From positions 40,325 to 104,324 of the forward strand of contig NZ_VIDQ01000020.1 in NCBI RefSeq assembly GCF_009760915.1: a stretch of DNA of 64,000 bases. The letters run 5' to 3'. Numbering within the stretch: the stretch's first letter is position 1; every line of letters starts with the position of its first letter. Below the pieces are notes generated by a model that was not told the origin of the DNA, did not search any database, and saw nothing but the letters and a program-made list of their open reading frames with translations. Both the position numbers and the translations under genes were made by a program. Shown piece after piece: positions 37,105-45,123 of this stretch. The stretch comes from Azohydromonas aeria. Lineage in GTDB: Bacteria > Pseudomonadota > Gammaproteobacteria > Burkholderiales > Burkholderiaceae_C.

Positions 37105-39162
37105 ATGGTGCGACAGGCACTTGCACCGGGCGAGGCGCGCCCGGATGCCGCGCGCGCGGCGCGCTCGCGCAAGCTCCATGGCGGGCATTTCGCCTTCATG
37201 CGCGCGCTGGTGCAGGGGCTCGACGTGCGCGCCAACTGGGAGCGTTACCTGCGCACCGAGGGCGAGGCCACCGACGCTCGCACCGTGCGCGCGACCATCG
37301 CCTGGCTGCGCGACGAGTTCGCCGCGGCCGCGCAGCGCGAAGCCCGCCCGGGCGTGGCGCGGCTGGTGCGGCTGGACACGAGCCGGCTGTTCGACGCCGC
37401 GGCCGCCCTGCCCTCGCTCGAAGCCTTCGCCGCGCAGCAGGGCCTCGAAGGCTTCTCCGAACAGGAACAGGCCGATGCCTATGCCGCGGCATTCGGCAAC
37501 CATGCCCGGCGGCTGCGGCGCCGCGCCCGGCTGGTGGAGCGGCAGCTGGAGGCGCTGCGCTGGCTGGAGGCACTGGTGGCGGAGCCGCCGCGCGCCGGCG
37601 ACTCGGTCTCCGCGTGGCTGAACCCGGCGCTGGCCACGAAGCTGGAGGCGGCCGACGTGTTCACGCTCCACCAGCTCGTCGAGCGCGTCAACGGCCTGGG
37701 CCAGGGCTGGCACACGAGCATCCGCGGCATCGGCGCCACCAAGGCGCAGCGCATCGTCGAGTGGTTGCGCGCGCACGAGGACGCGCTGGGCCAGCGCATC
37801 GGCGCGCACGTCGGCCTGCCGCGCTCGAAGCTGCCGACGCGGGCGCTGCAGGGCGTGGTCGCCGCGGCCACCGAGGTGCGGCCGCTGGAGAAGATCGTCG
37901 TGCCGGCCGAGCTCGACGGCAGCCAGGGGCTGTACCGGCGTCCGCAGGCGCAGTGCCTGCTGTCGGCCAGCAACGACTACGAGGCGATCCTGGCCTGGCT
38001 CAATGCCAAGCACGGCCTCACGCCCGAGCAGCAGCGCGCCGCCGCGGCGCGCCGGCGCTCGCGCGCCGCGGGAGCCGCCGAGGACGATGCCGACGCGCCC
38101 AAGGCGCTCTCGCACACCCAGCGCGCGTACCGCAAGGAGGCCGAGCGCTTCCTGCTCTGGGCGATCCTGGTGCGGCGCAAGCCGCTGTCGTCGATGACGC
38201 ACGAGGACTGCGCCGCCTACCGGGACTTCCTGGCCGACCCGCAGCCGCGCAGCCGCTGGTGCGGTCCGCGCGGACGCGAGCGCTGGTCGCCGCTGTGGCG
38301 GCCGTTCGAGGGGCCGCTGTCGCCGCAGGCCACCGCCATGGCGATCACGGTGCTGCGCAACCTCTACGGCTTCCTGGTGCAGCAGAACTACCTGGTGGGC
38401 AATCCGTGGACGGGCGTGGCCGTGCCGCGCGGCACGGCGCCGCGCGTCAACGCCGGGCGCAGCCTGACGCTGGCGCAGTGGGAATTCGTGCGTGAGCAGC
38501 TCGCGCTGCAGCCCGACAACGGCTCCACGCGGCGGCTGCGCGCGGCGCTGCTGCTGCTCTACGCCACGGGGCTGCGCCTGTCCGAGGCGGTGGCCGCGCG
38601 CGTGGGTGACCTGTTATGGGTCGAGTACCCGCCCAGCCCGGACGACCACGAGGAGCTGGCCGGCTGGATGCTGCGCGTGGTGGGCAAGGGCCAGCGCCTG
38701 CGCGAGGTGCCCGTGCCGCTGCCCGTGGTGCAGGAACTGCTGGACTACGTGGCCTCGCGCGGCCTGGAGCCCGACCCGGCGCACCCGGCCACGGCGCAGG
38801 CCTTCGTGCTGGGCCTGGCCAGCGACGCTCCCGAGCGCGCGCCGCAGTTGCTGCAGGCGCGCGGCTTCGACCCGGCCGCCGGCATCGCGTCGAACACGCT
38901 CTACGACCAGCTCAAGACCTACTTCGGCCACTGCGCCCGGGTGCTGGAGCAGCAGGGCGACAGCCGTGGCGCGCAGCGCCTGGCCGCGGCCAGCACGCAC
39001 TGGCTGCGGCACAGCCACGCCTCGCACTCGATTGCCAGCGGCACGCCCATCGAGGTGGCGCAGCAGAACCTGGGGCACGCCTCGCTGGCCACGACCACGA
39101 TCTACGTCACCACCGAGCAGCGCCGGCGCATGCGGGCGATGAACAAGTTCTGGAAGGGGTAA
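37105..39162 (+). CDS. Large tyrosine recombinase (XerC/phage-integrase superfamily) with long N-terminal extension
   Basis: The protein has 685 residues. The C-terminal catalytic domain is complete: Arg491 in YATGLRLSEAVAARVGDL, a beta-hairpin Lys in VVGKGQRLREVPV, THWLRHSHASHS (His-x-x-Arg), NLGHASLATT and nucleophile Tyr667 in TTTIYVTTEQ. A SAM-like core-binding domain lies about 345-450. The first 300 residues form an extra region found in large plasmid and chromid integrases (GLGQGWHTSIRGIGATKAQR looks like a helix-hairpin-helix). It lies near parAB and rep rather than beside phage genes, so a role in dimer resolution or replicon integration is likelier than prophage integration. Confidence 0.88.
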   Translation: MVRQALAPGEARPDAARAARSRKLHGGHFAFMRALVQGLDVRANWERYLRTEGEATDARTVRATIAWLRDEFAAAAQREARPGVARLVRLDTSRLFDAAAALPSLEAFAAQQGLEGFSEQEQADAYAAAFGNHARRLRRRARLVERQLEALRWLEALVAEPPRAGDSVSAWLNPALATKLEAADVFTLHQLVERVNGLGQGWHTSIRGIGATKAQRIVEWLRAHEDALGQRIGAHVGLPRSKLPTRALQGVVAAATEVRPLEKIVVPAELDGSQGLYRRPQAQCLLSASNDYEAILAWLNAKHGLTPEQQRAAAARRRSRAAGAAEDDADAPKALSHTQRAYRKEAERFLLWAILVRRKPLSSMTHEDCAAYRDFLADPQPRSRWCGPRGRERWSPLWRPFEGPLSPQATAMAITVLRNLYGFLVQQNYLVGNPWTGVAVPRGTAPRVNAGRSLTLAQWEFVREQLALQPDNGSTRRLRAALLLLYATGLRLSEAVAARVGDLLWVEYPPSPDDHEELAGWMLRVVGKGQRLREVPVPLPVVQELLDYVASRGLEPDPAHPATAQAFVLGLASDAPERAPQLLQARGFDPAAGIASNTLYDQLKTYFGHCARVLEQQGDSRGAQRLAAASTHWLRHSHASHSIASGTPIEVAQQNLGHASLATTTIYVTTEQRRRMRAMNKFWKG

Positions 39163-39283
39163 GCAGGGAGGCGCCGAAACGCCGCCTTGCACGCCTAGGC
39201 GTCGTGTGCGAGCCGGAGAGTCCCGCCATGTCCCATGAACGTCCACCTGTCGCAGCGGCTTGACGCTGCAGCACGCGCGTCGT

Positions 39284-40483
39284 TCAGATCCGTCGCGCCC
39301 GCCCTGCCTGCAGCCCGATCGCGCACTGCAGCGCGATCAGCACCCACATCGCCACCAGCGGCGCGTGCCAGTTCCCGCTGGTGTCATGCAGCCAGCCGAA
39401 GCCCACCGGCCCCAACGCGGCGAGGCTGTAGCCCACCGCCTGCGCCATGCCCGACAGCGATGCCGTCTGCGACGGGTGGCTGGTGCGCAGGCTGAAGAAG
39501 GCCAGGCACAGCGCCAGGCTCGCGCCCGAGCCCAGCCCGCCGATCAACACCCAGATCACCGATGGCGCCGTGCCCGCCAGACCGACGAAGCCCAGCAGCG
39601 ACAGCGCCGAGGCCGCGAAGGCATGCCAGCGCTGCTCGCGGGCGCGCGCCGCCAGCAGCGGCGCCACCAGGCTGCCGCTGAGGCAGGCCACCTGGTACAG
39701 GAAGGCATAGCTACCGGCCGTCGCCGCCGACAACCCCGCGTCCTGCAGCAGGCTGGGCAGCCAGGCCACGAGCACGTAGAACGCCAGCGACTGCAGGCCC
39801 ATGAACAGCGACACCTGCCAGGCCAGCGCGGAGCGCCACAGGCCGCCCGGCCGCGGCGCCGGTGGCGGCGGCGCCGTCGCGGCGGACGGCTGCACGCCGC
39901 GCCCCGGCGCCAGCAGCCACCAGGCCGCGGCCACGGACGCCGGCAGCGCCCATGCCGCCAGCGCCAGGCGCCAGCCCAGCCAGCCGGCCATCGGCACCGC
40001 CAGGCCGGCCCCCACCGCCGCGACGCCGGCCAGCGTGGTGACGAACAGCGACGTCATCGGCCCGATGCGCGCCGGGAAATCGCGCCGCACCAGCGCCGGC
40101 ACCAGCACGTTGCCGATGGCGATGGCCGCGCCCAGCAGCGCCGCGCCGGCGAACAGGCAAGCCGTCCCGGGCAGCGAGCGCAGCGCGATGCCCGCCGCCA
40201 GCGCCAGCATCGCCGCCAGCAGCGTGCGCTCCAGCCCGAAGCGGCGCGCCAGCGGCGCCGCCAGCGGCGACACCGCGCCGAAGGCAATGACCGGCATCGT
40301 GATCAGCCAGCCCAGGGTGGAAGGGGACAGGCCGGTATCGGCCTGGATCTGCTTGAGCAGCGGGCCCACGCCCATCAGTGCGGGGCGCAGGTTGGCGGCG
40401 ATCAGCACCATGCCCACGGCCGGGGAGGCCAGGCGCTGCAGCAGGGGAACGGCAAGGGACATCAGGACACGGCGGCCTTGCAA
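39284..40483 (-). CDS. MFS permease, CynX/NimT-like
   Basis: The protein has 399 residues from ATG 40483 (alternative 40462), with twelve predicted membrane segments. AANLRPALMGVGPLLKQIQ at the first helix, GLSPSTLGWLITMPVIAFG and ARRFGLERTLLAAMLALA match the cyanate/nitroimidazole permease subgroup. The central loop is Pro-rich. The substrate is unknown; members are usually efflux or anion carriers. It sits between the tyrosine recombinase and the parAB terminator, so it is an independent cargo gene. No cyanase gene lies nearby. Confidence 0.87.
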   Translation of the reverse strand: MQGRRVLMSLAVPLLQRLASPAVGMVLIAANLRPALMGVGPLLKQIQADTGLSPSTLGWLITMPVIAFGAVSPLAAPLARRFGLERTLLAAMLALAAGIALRSLPGTACLFAGAALLGAAIAIGNVLVPALVRRDFPARIGPMTSLFVTTLAGVAAVGAGLAVPMAGWLGWRLALAAWALPASVAAAWWLLAPGRGVQPSAATAPPPPAPRPGGLWRSALAWQVSLFMGLQSLAFYVLVAWLPSLLQDAGLSAATAGSYAFLYQVACLSGSLVAPLLAARAREQRWHAFAASALSLLGFVGLAGTAPSVIWVLIGGLGSGASLALCLAFFSLRTSHPSQTASLSGMAQAVGYSLAALGPVGFGWLHDTSGNWHAPLVAMWVLIALQCAIGLQAGRARRI

Positions 40484-40561
40484 GCGGCCGGCAAAGCGCG
40501 CGATTCTGCCCGGCGCGTCTGCTCCGTGCCGCCGCCGGTGCCGCTTTCGGGCCGGGCACAG

Positions 40562-40587
40562 GAAAAAGCGGCCCGCGGGCCGCTTCG
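40562..40587 (-). terminator. Rho-independent terminator downstream of parAB
   Basis: A perfect 20-bp palindrome with arms AAGCGGCCCG and CGGGCCGCTT (40566-40585) is followed, in the leftward direction, by a run of five T. It lies between the parB end and the MFS start, so it ends the leftward parA-parB transcript before the permease gene. Confidence 0.75.
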
Positions 40588-40596
40588 GTTTTAGCT

Positions 40597-40635
40597 AAGT
40601 GCTTGATTCACAAGGCGTCTCAAGTTGAGACGCCG
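40597..40635. repeat. 39-bp repeat with 21-bp palindrome, copy 1 (candidate parS or recombination site)
   Basis: A 39-base element ends in a palindrome with 10-base arms GGCGTCTCAA and TTGAGACGCC around a central G (40614-40634). It matches copy 2 at 37 of 39 positions. The AAGTGCTTGATT lead-in is conserved too, which argues for a functional site and not a chance hairpin. Confidence 0.65.
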
Positions 40636-40717
40636 CGTTCTAACGCGATGGGGCCTCGTGCCAGGATCTTCTTCGAGCGTCGGACCCGCATCCGCACCCA
40701 GCGCCTGACTTTTCGCC

Positions 40718-40756
40718 AAGTGCTTGATTTACAAGGCGTCTCAACTTGAGACGCCG
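40718..40756. repeat. 39-bp repeat with 21-bp palindrome, copy 2, overlapping the parB stop
   Basis: This has the same lead-in and palindrome as copy 1, with central C and one T/C change, starting 121 bases away in the same orientation. The palindrome (40735-40755) encodes the last residues G-V-S-S of ParB and its stop codon, so the site is embedded in the gene. Centromere-like parS sites are typically palindromes near parAB. Confidence 0.65.
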
Positions 40757-41805
40757 GTCCTGGCTTCGGCCGCCATCTCGTCCAGGAGCGCCTCGATGCG
40801 CTTGCAGGCCTCGTTCATGTCCACGTCGGCATGGAACTCGACGCGCACGACCCGGCCGCTGGCGCGGTACTCGGCGAACTTGAAGCGGCCGGCCTTGACG
40901 GTGCCGGTCTGCGCCGCGGTGCGGGCCACGCGTGGCGTGGCGCGCGCGTAGGCCGGCGCCTGCGCCTGGTTGATGCGCCCGGCCGCCAGCAGCCGCACGG
41001 TTTCGACCACGCGCTCGGCGTTGGCCGCGCTGCTGAGCTTGGCCAGTTCCTCGGCGCAAGCCGCGCCCATGGCGTCTGGACGCCGCTCCAGCTCGGCCAG
41101 CGCCTCGGCCGGCAGCCGCGAGAAGGCAAACAGCCGCCCGATGCTGGCCTTGTGCACGCCGGCGAGCCTGGCCATCTCGGCCAGGCTGGCGCCGGTGGCC
41201 TGCTGCTCGCGCTGGAAGCCCTTGAACTTCTCGAAGTCCGGCAGGTCGTGCGCGATGAGGTTGGCGTAGAAGGCGGCGCGCTCGGCCAGCTGCTCGCCCA
41301 CGTCCAGCACCGACACGGCGATTGAAGCCTTGCCCAGCTCGCGGTAGGCGGCCAGGCGGTTCTCGCCGCTGACGACCTCGTAGCGGCCGTCGTCCTTGCG
41401 CCGCACCGTGATCGGGTGCACCAGCGGGTTGGCGCGCAGGTTCTCGCGCAGCTCGTCGAACTGTTCCTGCGTGAGCCGGCGCCGGCGGCCCGGCACGCTG
41501 TCGATCCGGTCCAGCGGCAGCTCGTGCGGCCGCTGGCTCGCCAATTCGGTTTCCAGCGCATGCGCGCGCGCTTGCGCGTCGTTGCCGGGGACGGCGGACA
41601 CCGGCGAGGCCGCGGCGTCGGGGCCCCCGGCCGGTGGCGGCGCTGCCGCCGCGGCGCCGGCCGTGGCGCGCTGCAGCAGCTCCTCGTCGCTGAGCCGCGC
41701 GCCGGCCGGGCGCTGCAGCGGGTTGAGCTTCACCGCCACGGGCGCCGGCGCCTTCGGGCGCAGCGAGGCGATCATCTCGGCGTCGGAAAGGTGCTTAGGC
41801 GGCAT
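40741..41805 (-). CDS. parB: ParB-family partition protein
   Basis: The protein has 354 residues. The N-terminal 90 residues are Ala/Pro-rich with PPKHLSDAEMI, a likely ParA-contact region. The ParB/Srx domain shows LPLDRIDSVPGRRRRLTQEQ, NPLVHPITVRRKDDG and EVVSGENRLAAYREL (the Arg-rich nucleotide-binding motif, here GENR). An HTH follows (ASLAEMARLAGVHKASIGRL). A C-terminal domain (VRVEFHADVDMNEACKRIEAL) is probably the dimeriser. It overlaps the end of parA by 11 bases. It would bind the parS-like palindrome(s) at its own 3' end and segregate the replicon with ParA. Confidence 0.9.
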   Translation of the reverse strand: MPPKHLSDAEMIASLRPKAPAPVAVKLNPLQRPAGARLSDEELLQRATAGAAAAAPPPAGGPDAAASPVSAVPGNDAQARAHALETELASQRPHELPLDRIDSVPGRRRRLTQEQFDELRENLRANPLVHPITVRRKDDGRYEVVSGENRLAAYRELGKASIAVSVLDVGEQLAERAAFYANLIAHDLPDFEKFKGFQREQQATGASLAEMARLAGVHKASIGRLFAFSRLPAEALAELERRPDAMGAACAEELAKLSSAANAERVVETVRLLAAGRINQAQAPAYARATPRVARTAAQTGTVKAGRFKFAEYRASGRVVRVEFHADVDMNEACKRIEALLDEMAAEARTGVSS

Positions 41806-42907
41806 GCTGCGCCTCCTGCGTGCGGTTGGCGCCCTTGGCGGCGAACAGGCCCAGGCGGCCGGCGATCAGCCGCGCCACGGCACGCACGTCGTCGGCCGCG
41901 GCGGAAGTGGGCTTGGCCAGCAGCAGCGGCGCCTTGGGCTCGCTGTCCAGCGCGCGGGGAAAATCCTCGCTGCGCCGCACCGTCTGCGCCAGCAGCGCGT
42001 CGCCGTACTGCGCGGCGATGGCGGCCACGTGCATGCTGGAGCGCACGCGCTGCGGGTCGTGCTCGTTGCCCAGGATCATCAGCTCCGGGCAGCGGCCGTA
42101 ATGCTCGACCATCTCGTTGAGCACGATGGCCAGGTATGACAGCGCCTTGGTGCTGTAGTGCTCGAAGTTCACCGGCGACACCACCGCGTCACTGGCCAGC
42201 AGCGCCGCGCGCGTGAGCCGGTTCTTCGACGGCGGGCAGTCGAAGAGGATGACGTCGTAGATCGACAGGTCGCAGCCCGGCGCCTTGCCCGAGCGCCCTT
42301 CGGCGATCCACTTGGTCAGCGCCAGGTCCGACTGCGCGCCGGAGAGCGTCTCCACCAGCAGCCGGTAGTCCACGATGTCGAGCATCAGGTCCGCCGGCAC
42401 CAGATGCGGCCCGGTTTCGCCCCACGGCTTCTTGATCACCCGCGCCAGCGGCTGGCGCTCATCGGCCCCGGGCAGCAGGTGGCCGAGGTGGTACTGGATC
42501 ACGTCGCTTTCGGGCCGGCCCTGGGCACGAGCCTCTTCCAGCGTGAGCTCGCTGTCGTAGCCGAAGCCCAGCGTCAGGCTGCCCTGGAAGTCCAGGTCCA
42601 CCACCAGCACGCGCAGGCCCTGCAGCGCCAGCGCCACGGCCAGGTTGCCGGCCAGCGTCGTCTTGCCGATGCCGCCCTTCGGGTTCCATACCGCCATCAC
42701 CGCGCGCCGCGCCGGCGCCGGGCCATGGTGCGTGGCACGCCAGCGCGCGATGGCGAACAGGTCGCCGGGACGGAACACCCGCGTCGAGGAAGCCCCGGTC
42801 TGCTTGCGCTCCACGCGCAGCCCGGCGTCGTCCGCACTGCGGCGCAGCGTGTCGATGGTCAGGCCCAGCGCCGCCGCCGCCGCCTGGCCCCTGAAGGCAA
42901 TGGTCAA
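41795..42907 (-). CDS. parA: ParA-family partition ATPase with N-terminal helix-turn-helix
   Basis: The protein has about 370 residues from TTG 42907, chosen because GGGAG lies six bases upstream and the protein then opens (M)TIAFRGQAAAAALGLTIDTLRR, a MerR-like DNA-binding segment typical of type Ia ParA; ATG 42958 is an alternative. Walker A is NPKGGIGKTTLAGN, then VVDLDFQGS and DVILFDCPPSKN. The HTH implies that ParA represses its own operon. Rep-type iterons lie in its upstream region (43055-43110), so Rep may also control it. It is coupled to parB by an 11-base overlap. Confidence 0.9.
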   Translation of the reverse strand: MTIAFRGQAAAAALGLTIDTLRRSADDAGLRVERKQTGASSTRVFRPGDLFAIARWRATHHGPAPARRAVMAVWNPKGGIGKTTLAGNLAVALALQGLRVLVVDLDFQGSLTLGFGYDSELTLEEARAQGRPESDVIQYHLGHLLPGADERQPLARVIKKPWGETGPHLVPADLMLDIVDYRLLVETLSGAQSDLALTKWIAEGRSGKAPGCDLSIYDVILFDCPPSKNRLTRAALLASDAVVSPVNFEHYSTKALSYLAIVLNEMVEHYGRCPELMILGNEHDPQRVRSSMHVAAIAAQYGDALLAQTVRRSEDFPRALDSEPKAPLLLAKPTSAAADDVRAVARLIAGRLGLFAAKGANRTQEAQHAA

Positions 42908-43054
42908 GGTTCGCTCCCGCTCCTGGTATGGCGGGCGCACTCTACCAGCGTCAGGCATGGATGCCAGGCTTTTCGTCAAAACCAGCTTGAAAGCCTTGCA
43001 TCCGTTGTTTTTCCGTGCTGACCTGTCTTCGGACAAGGCGAATTGGCCTGTGCG

Positions 43055-43110
43055 TCCCATGACCTGTCACGTCAGCCGCGGTGCCGGCCTTCGGGTCACC
43101 GTTCATGGGA
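43055..43110. promoter_or_regulatory. Pair of opposed iteron-like sites between rep and parA
   Basis: A copy on the plus strand, GGTCACCGTTCATGGGA (43094-43110), differs from the origin iteron at two positions. A minus-strand copy, CGTGACAGGTCATGGGA (43055-43071), differs at four. They lie upstream of parA and just beyond the rep stop. Rep bound here could repress or activate parAB. Confidence 0.65.
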
Positions 43111-43141
43111 GCGACGCGCACGGCCTGCCCGCGCCGGGGCT

Positions 43142-44425
43142 TCAGCCGCGGGCCGCCAGCATCCGGCCGGCAAACTCCAGCAGATCCTGGGCGCTGGGCT
43201 CGCCCCAGGTATCCATGACCAGCCAGCGCCGAAAGGCGGTCTCCGCGGCCTTGGTGGGCTTCTTCTTCAGCCTGAGCGCTGCGACGGCCTGCGCGTTGTA
43301 GCGCTCCATCAGCGCGGACTGGTCCTCGGGGTCAAGTTCCTTGAAGTAGCGCTCGGCCTCGCCGTGCTGGCCGGCCAGCCAGGCCTCGCGCAGGTCCAGC
43401 CGGGGAACGGGCGGCGCCGGGCGGGCTTCGGCCACGCCGTCGGGCATGGCGTAACGGTGCTGCACCGCGTGCCGGAAATAGGCCGCGGGGTTGTCGAGCT
43501 TGCCGGCGCGCGTGTCGGCCATGCGCCGGCGCGTGTAGTCCAGCGCCGCCTGGAGCTCATCGAGCGCATGGGCCTTCACCAGGCGCCTCGCCTCGGACTG
43601 CATCAGGCCCAGCCGCACCAGCTCGCCGATCATCTCCAGGGCGCGCCCGTCATCCGCGGCCTCGCCCTGCGGCGTCTCCTTCTTCACCAGCTGGAAGCGC
43701 AGCGCGGCCACCCGCTTGCCGACCTTGGTCTCGACCAGCTCGATGCTCAGATTGGACGCGGCGTTGATCTCGACGATGGCCGGCTTGAGCACCTTGGCCT
43801 TGAAGTACTTGTACTCCTGGTAGGTGCGGGCCTCGGCGGTCTCGCCCAGGATCATGTCGCGGAAGTCCTCCCACGGCACCTCTGCGGTGTGGCCAATCTT
43901 CTCGAAGCGCACGCAGAACTCCCAGATCGCCAGCGAGCTGGCGCGCCGGAAGCGCCGCACCACGTTCATGTCGATCAGCGCGTAGATCTCGGGCTTGACG
44001 ATCAGCTGGCGCAGCTGGCTGCTGATCTGGTAGCGGATCACGTCGGCGTGGATCTCGACTTCCGGGAACATCACCGAGGCCTTCCACGGGCGCTTGGGGC
44101 TGGTGGCGATGACGTCCCACTCGAACACGATGCGCATCAGCGCCTCGGCCGATTCCTTGAGGTACTGGCGGTTGTTGGAGTCGAAGCCCACGTCCAGTGC
44201 CAGGTCCTTGATGCGCAGCGTCCACCAGCCCAGGTCGTCGGCGTTGTGCTCGATGGCATGCTTGGCCCAGGCATTGCCGAGCTTGCGCTGCAGCAGCGTC
44301 AGCGGCTGCTTGGGCTTGCTGTGGACGATCTGCACCGCCTTGCGAAAGGCATCCGGCGTCTCCGGGCTCGCGAAGAGGGAGATTTGTCCTTCAGGTGACT
44401 CCTTGGGGCTTTTGCGGCTCGGCAT
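43142..44425 (-). CDS. Replication initiator protein (Rep_3-like)
   Basis: The protein has 427 residues from ATG 44425 (MPSRKSPKESPEGQISLF). Two winged-helix units are expected: LTLLQRKLGNAWAKHAIEH with IKDLALDVGFDSNNRQYL and, later, IYALIDMNVVRRFRRASSL, then YQEYKYFKAKVLKPAIVEIN, which closely fits plasmid initiators binding iterons. The C-terminal 130 residues are helical and basic. It sits between parA and a 12-iteron array on its 5' side, the standard layout. The start codon lacks a clear ribosome site, and a half-iteron GGTGACC (44427-44433) abuts it, suggesting autorepression. No gene symbol is assigned because naming varies among replicons. Confidence 0.87.
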   Translation of the reverse strand: MPSRKSPKESPEGQISLFASPETPDAFRKAVQIVHSKPKQPLTLLQRKLGNAWAKHAIEHNADDLGWWTLRIKDLALDVGFDSNNRQYLKESAEALMRIVFEWDVIATSPKRPWKASVMFPEVEIHADVIRYQISSQLRQLIVKPEIYALIDMNVVRRFRRASSLAIWEFCVRFEKIGHTAEVPWEDFRDMILGETAEARTYQEYKYFKAKVLKPAIVEINAASNLSIELVETKVGKRVAALRFQLVKKETPQGEAADDGRALEMIGELVRLGLMQSEARRLVKAHALDELQAALDYTRRRMADTRAGKLDNPAAYFRHAVQHRYAMPDGVAEARPAPPVPRLDLREAWLAGQHGEAERYFKELDPEDQSALMERYNAQAVAALRLKKKPTKAAETAFRRWLVMDTWGEPSAQDLLEFAGRMLAARG

Positions 44426-44539
44426 AGGTGACCAGGAAGCGGTGCGGGATAGTAACCTGAGCCTGCCCCGCCGGCCGTTGCGCCGGCACCTCGCCGGGCT
44501 TGATTGCCGTCTTGAAGCAACGACGCCGCGTTGTGTCTT

Positions 44540-44575
44540 CTTTAGCTGACGCTTTAAGCCCTTTAATACCTTTAG
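44540..44575. other. Candidate DNA-unwinding element
   Basis: Four CTTTA units start at 44540, 44552, 44561 and 44570 in a locally AT-rich patch between the rep start and the iterons. AT-rich short direct repeats next to iterons are where strand opening begins in this origin class. Confidence 0.5.
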
Positions 44576-44617
44576 GTGCCGAAAATCCCAAGCAGGACAG
44601 GCACTTGCCTCATGCAA

Positions 44618-45096
44618 GGTGCCCTTTCATGGGACGCATGGTGACCGTCCATGGGAGTTCAGGTGTGTGGACATGGGAAACCGGTGACCATTCCTGGGAG
44701 TTCAGGTTTCTGGATATGGGAGCCAGGTGACCATTCATGGGAGCGCCGATGCCAGCCCCTGTGGAAAAGGTCGCGCGAGGCGCCCAGGTGACCATTCATG
44801 GGTGCTGGCCAAGGTGACCATTCCTGGGAGCCGAAGACCCCTTTCCCGTCGCCGGGCGCCCAGCCGCGGCCTCGGCGCCGCTGCCTCCGCCGGGCGTTCG
44901 CTGCGAGGGCACCGCTGCGGCTCGCCAGATCCACATGGGTGACCAGTCATGGGACATAGGACGGGTGACCAGCCATGGGACGCCGAATGCCGGCACCGGT
45001 GCCGCCACGGCCTTCCGCCGCATCCGGACGCCACACGGGCGCTCAGGTGACCGGTTATGGGACTTGCGCGGCCTGCGCTTCCCATATCGGGTCACC
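44618..45096. repeat. Iteron array of the replication origin (11 direct copies, 1 inverted)
   Basis: The consensus is GGTGACCATTCATGGGA (17 bases). Direct copies start at 44618, 44640, 44662, 44683, 44705, 44726, 44787, 44813, 44938, 44964 and 45046; one inverted copy occupies 45080-45096. The first six are spaced 21-22 bases apart, two helical turns, so they face one side of the helix; the third and fifth are the most degenerate. Later pairs are 26 bases apart. The array lies upstream of rep and marks the replicon's origin. Confidence 0.92.
44760..44768 (-). other. DnaA-box-like site
   Basis: On the minus strand this reads TTTTCCACA, one mismatch from TTATCCACA. It lies between the tandem iterons and the second iteron group, as expected in an origin that also recruits host DnaA. 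Confidence 0.5.
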
Positions 45097-45123
45097 GTTG
45101 CGGCGGTTTGGCGGTCACGGCGC

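Noticed and set aside
37105..39162. Prophage or integrative-element integrase
   Set aside because: No phage structural, excisionase or tRNA attachment features nearby; it sits beside replication and partition genes.
44618..45096. CRISPR array
   Set aside because: Repeats are 17 bp, the sequence between them is too short (4-5 bp) in the phased block and irregular elsewhere, and a Rep gene is adjacent; iterons explain it.
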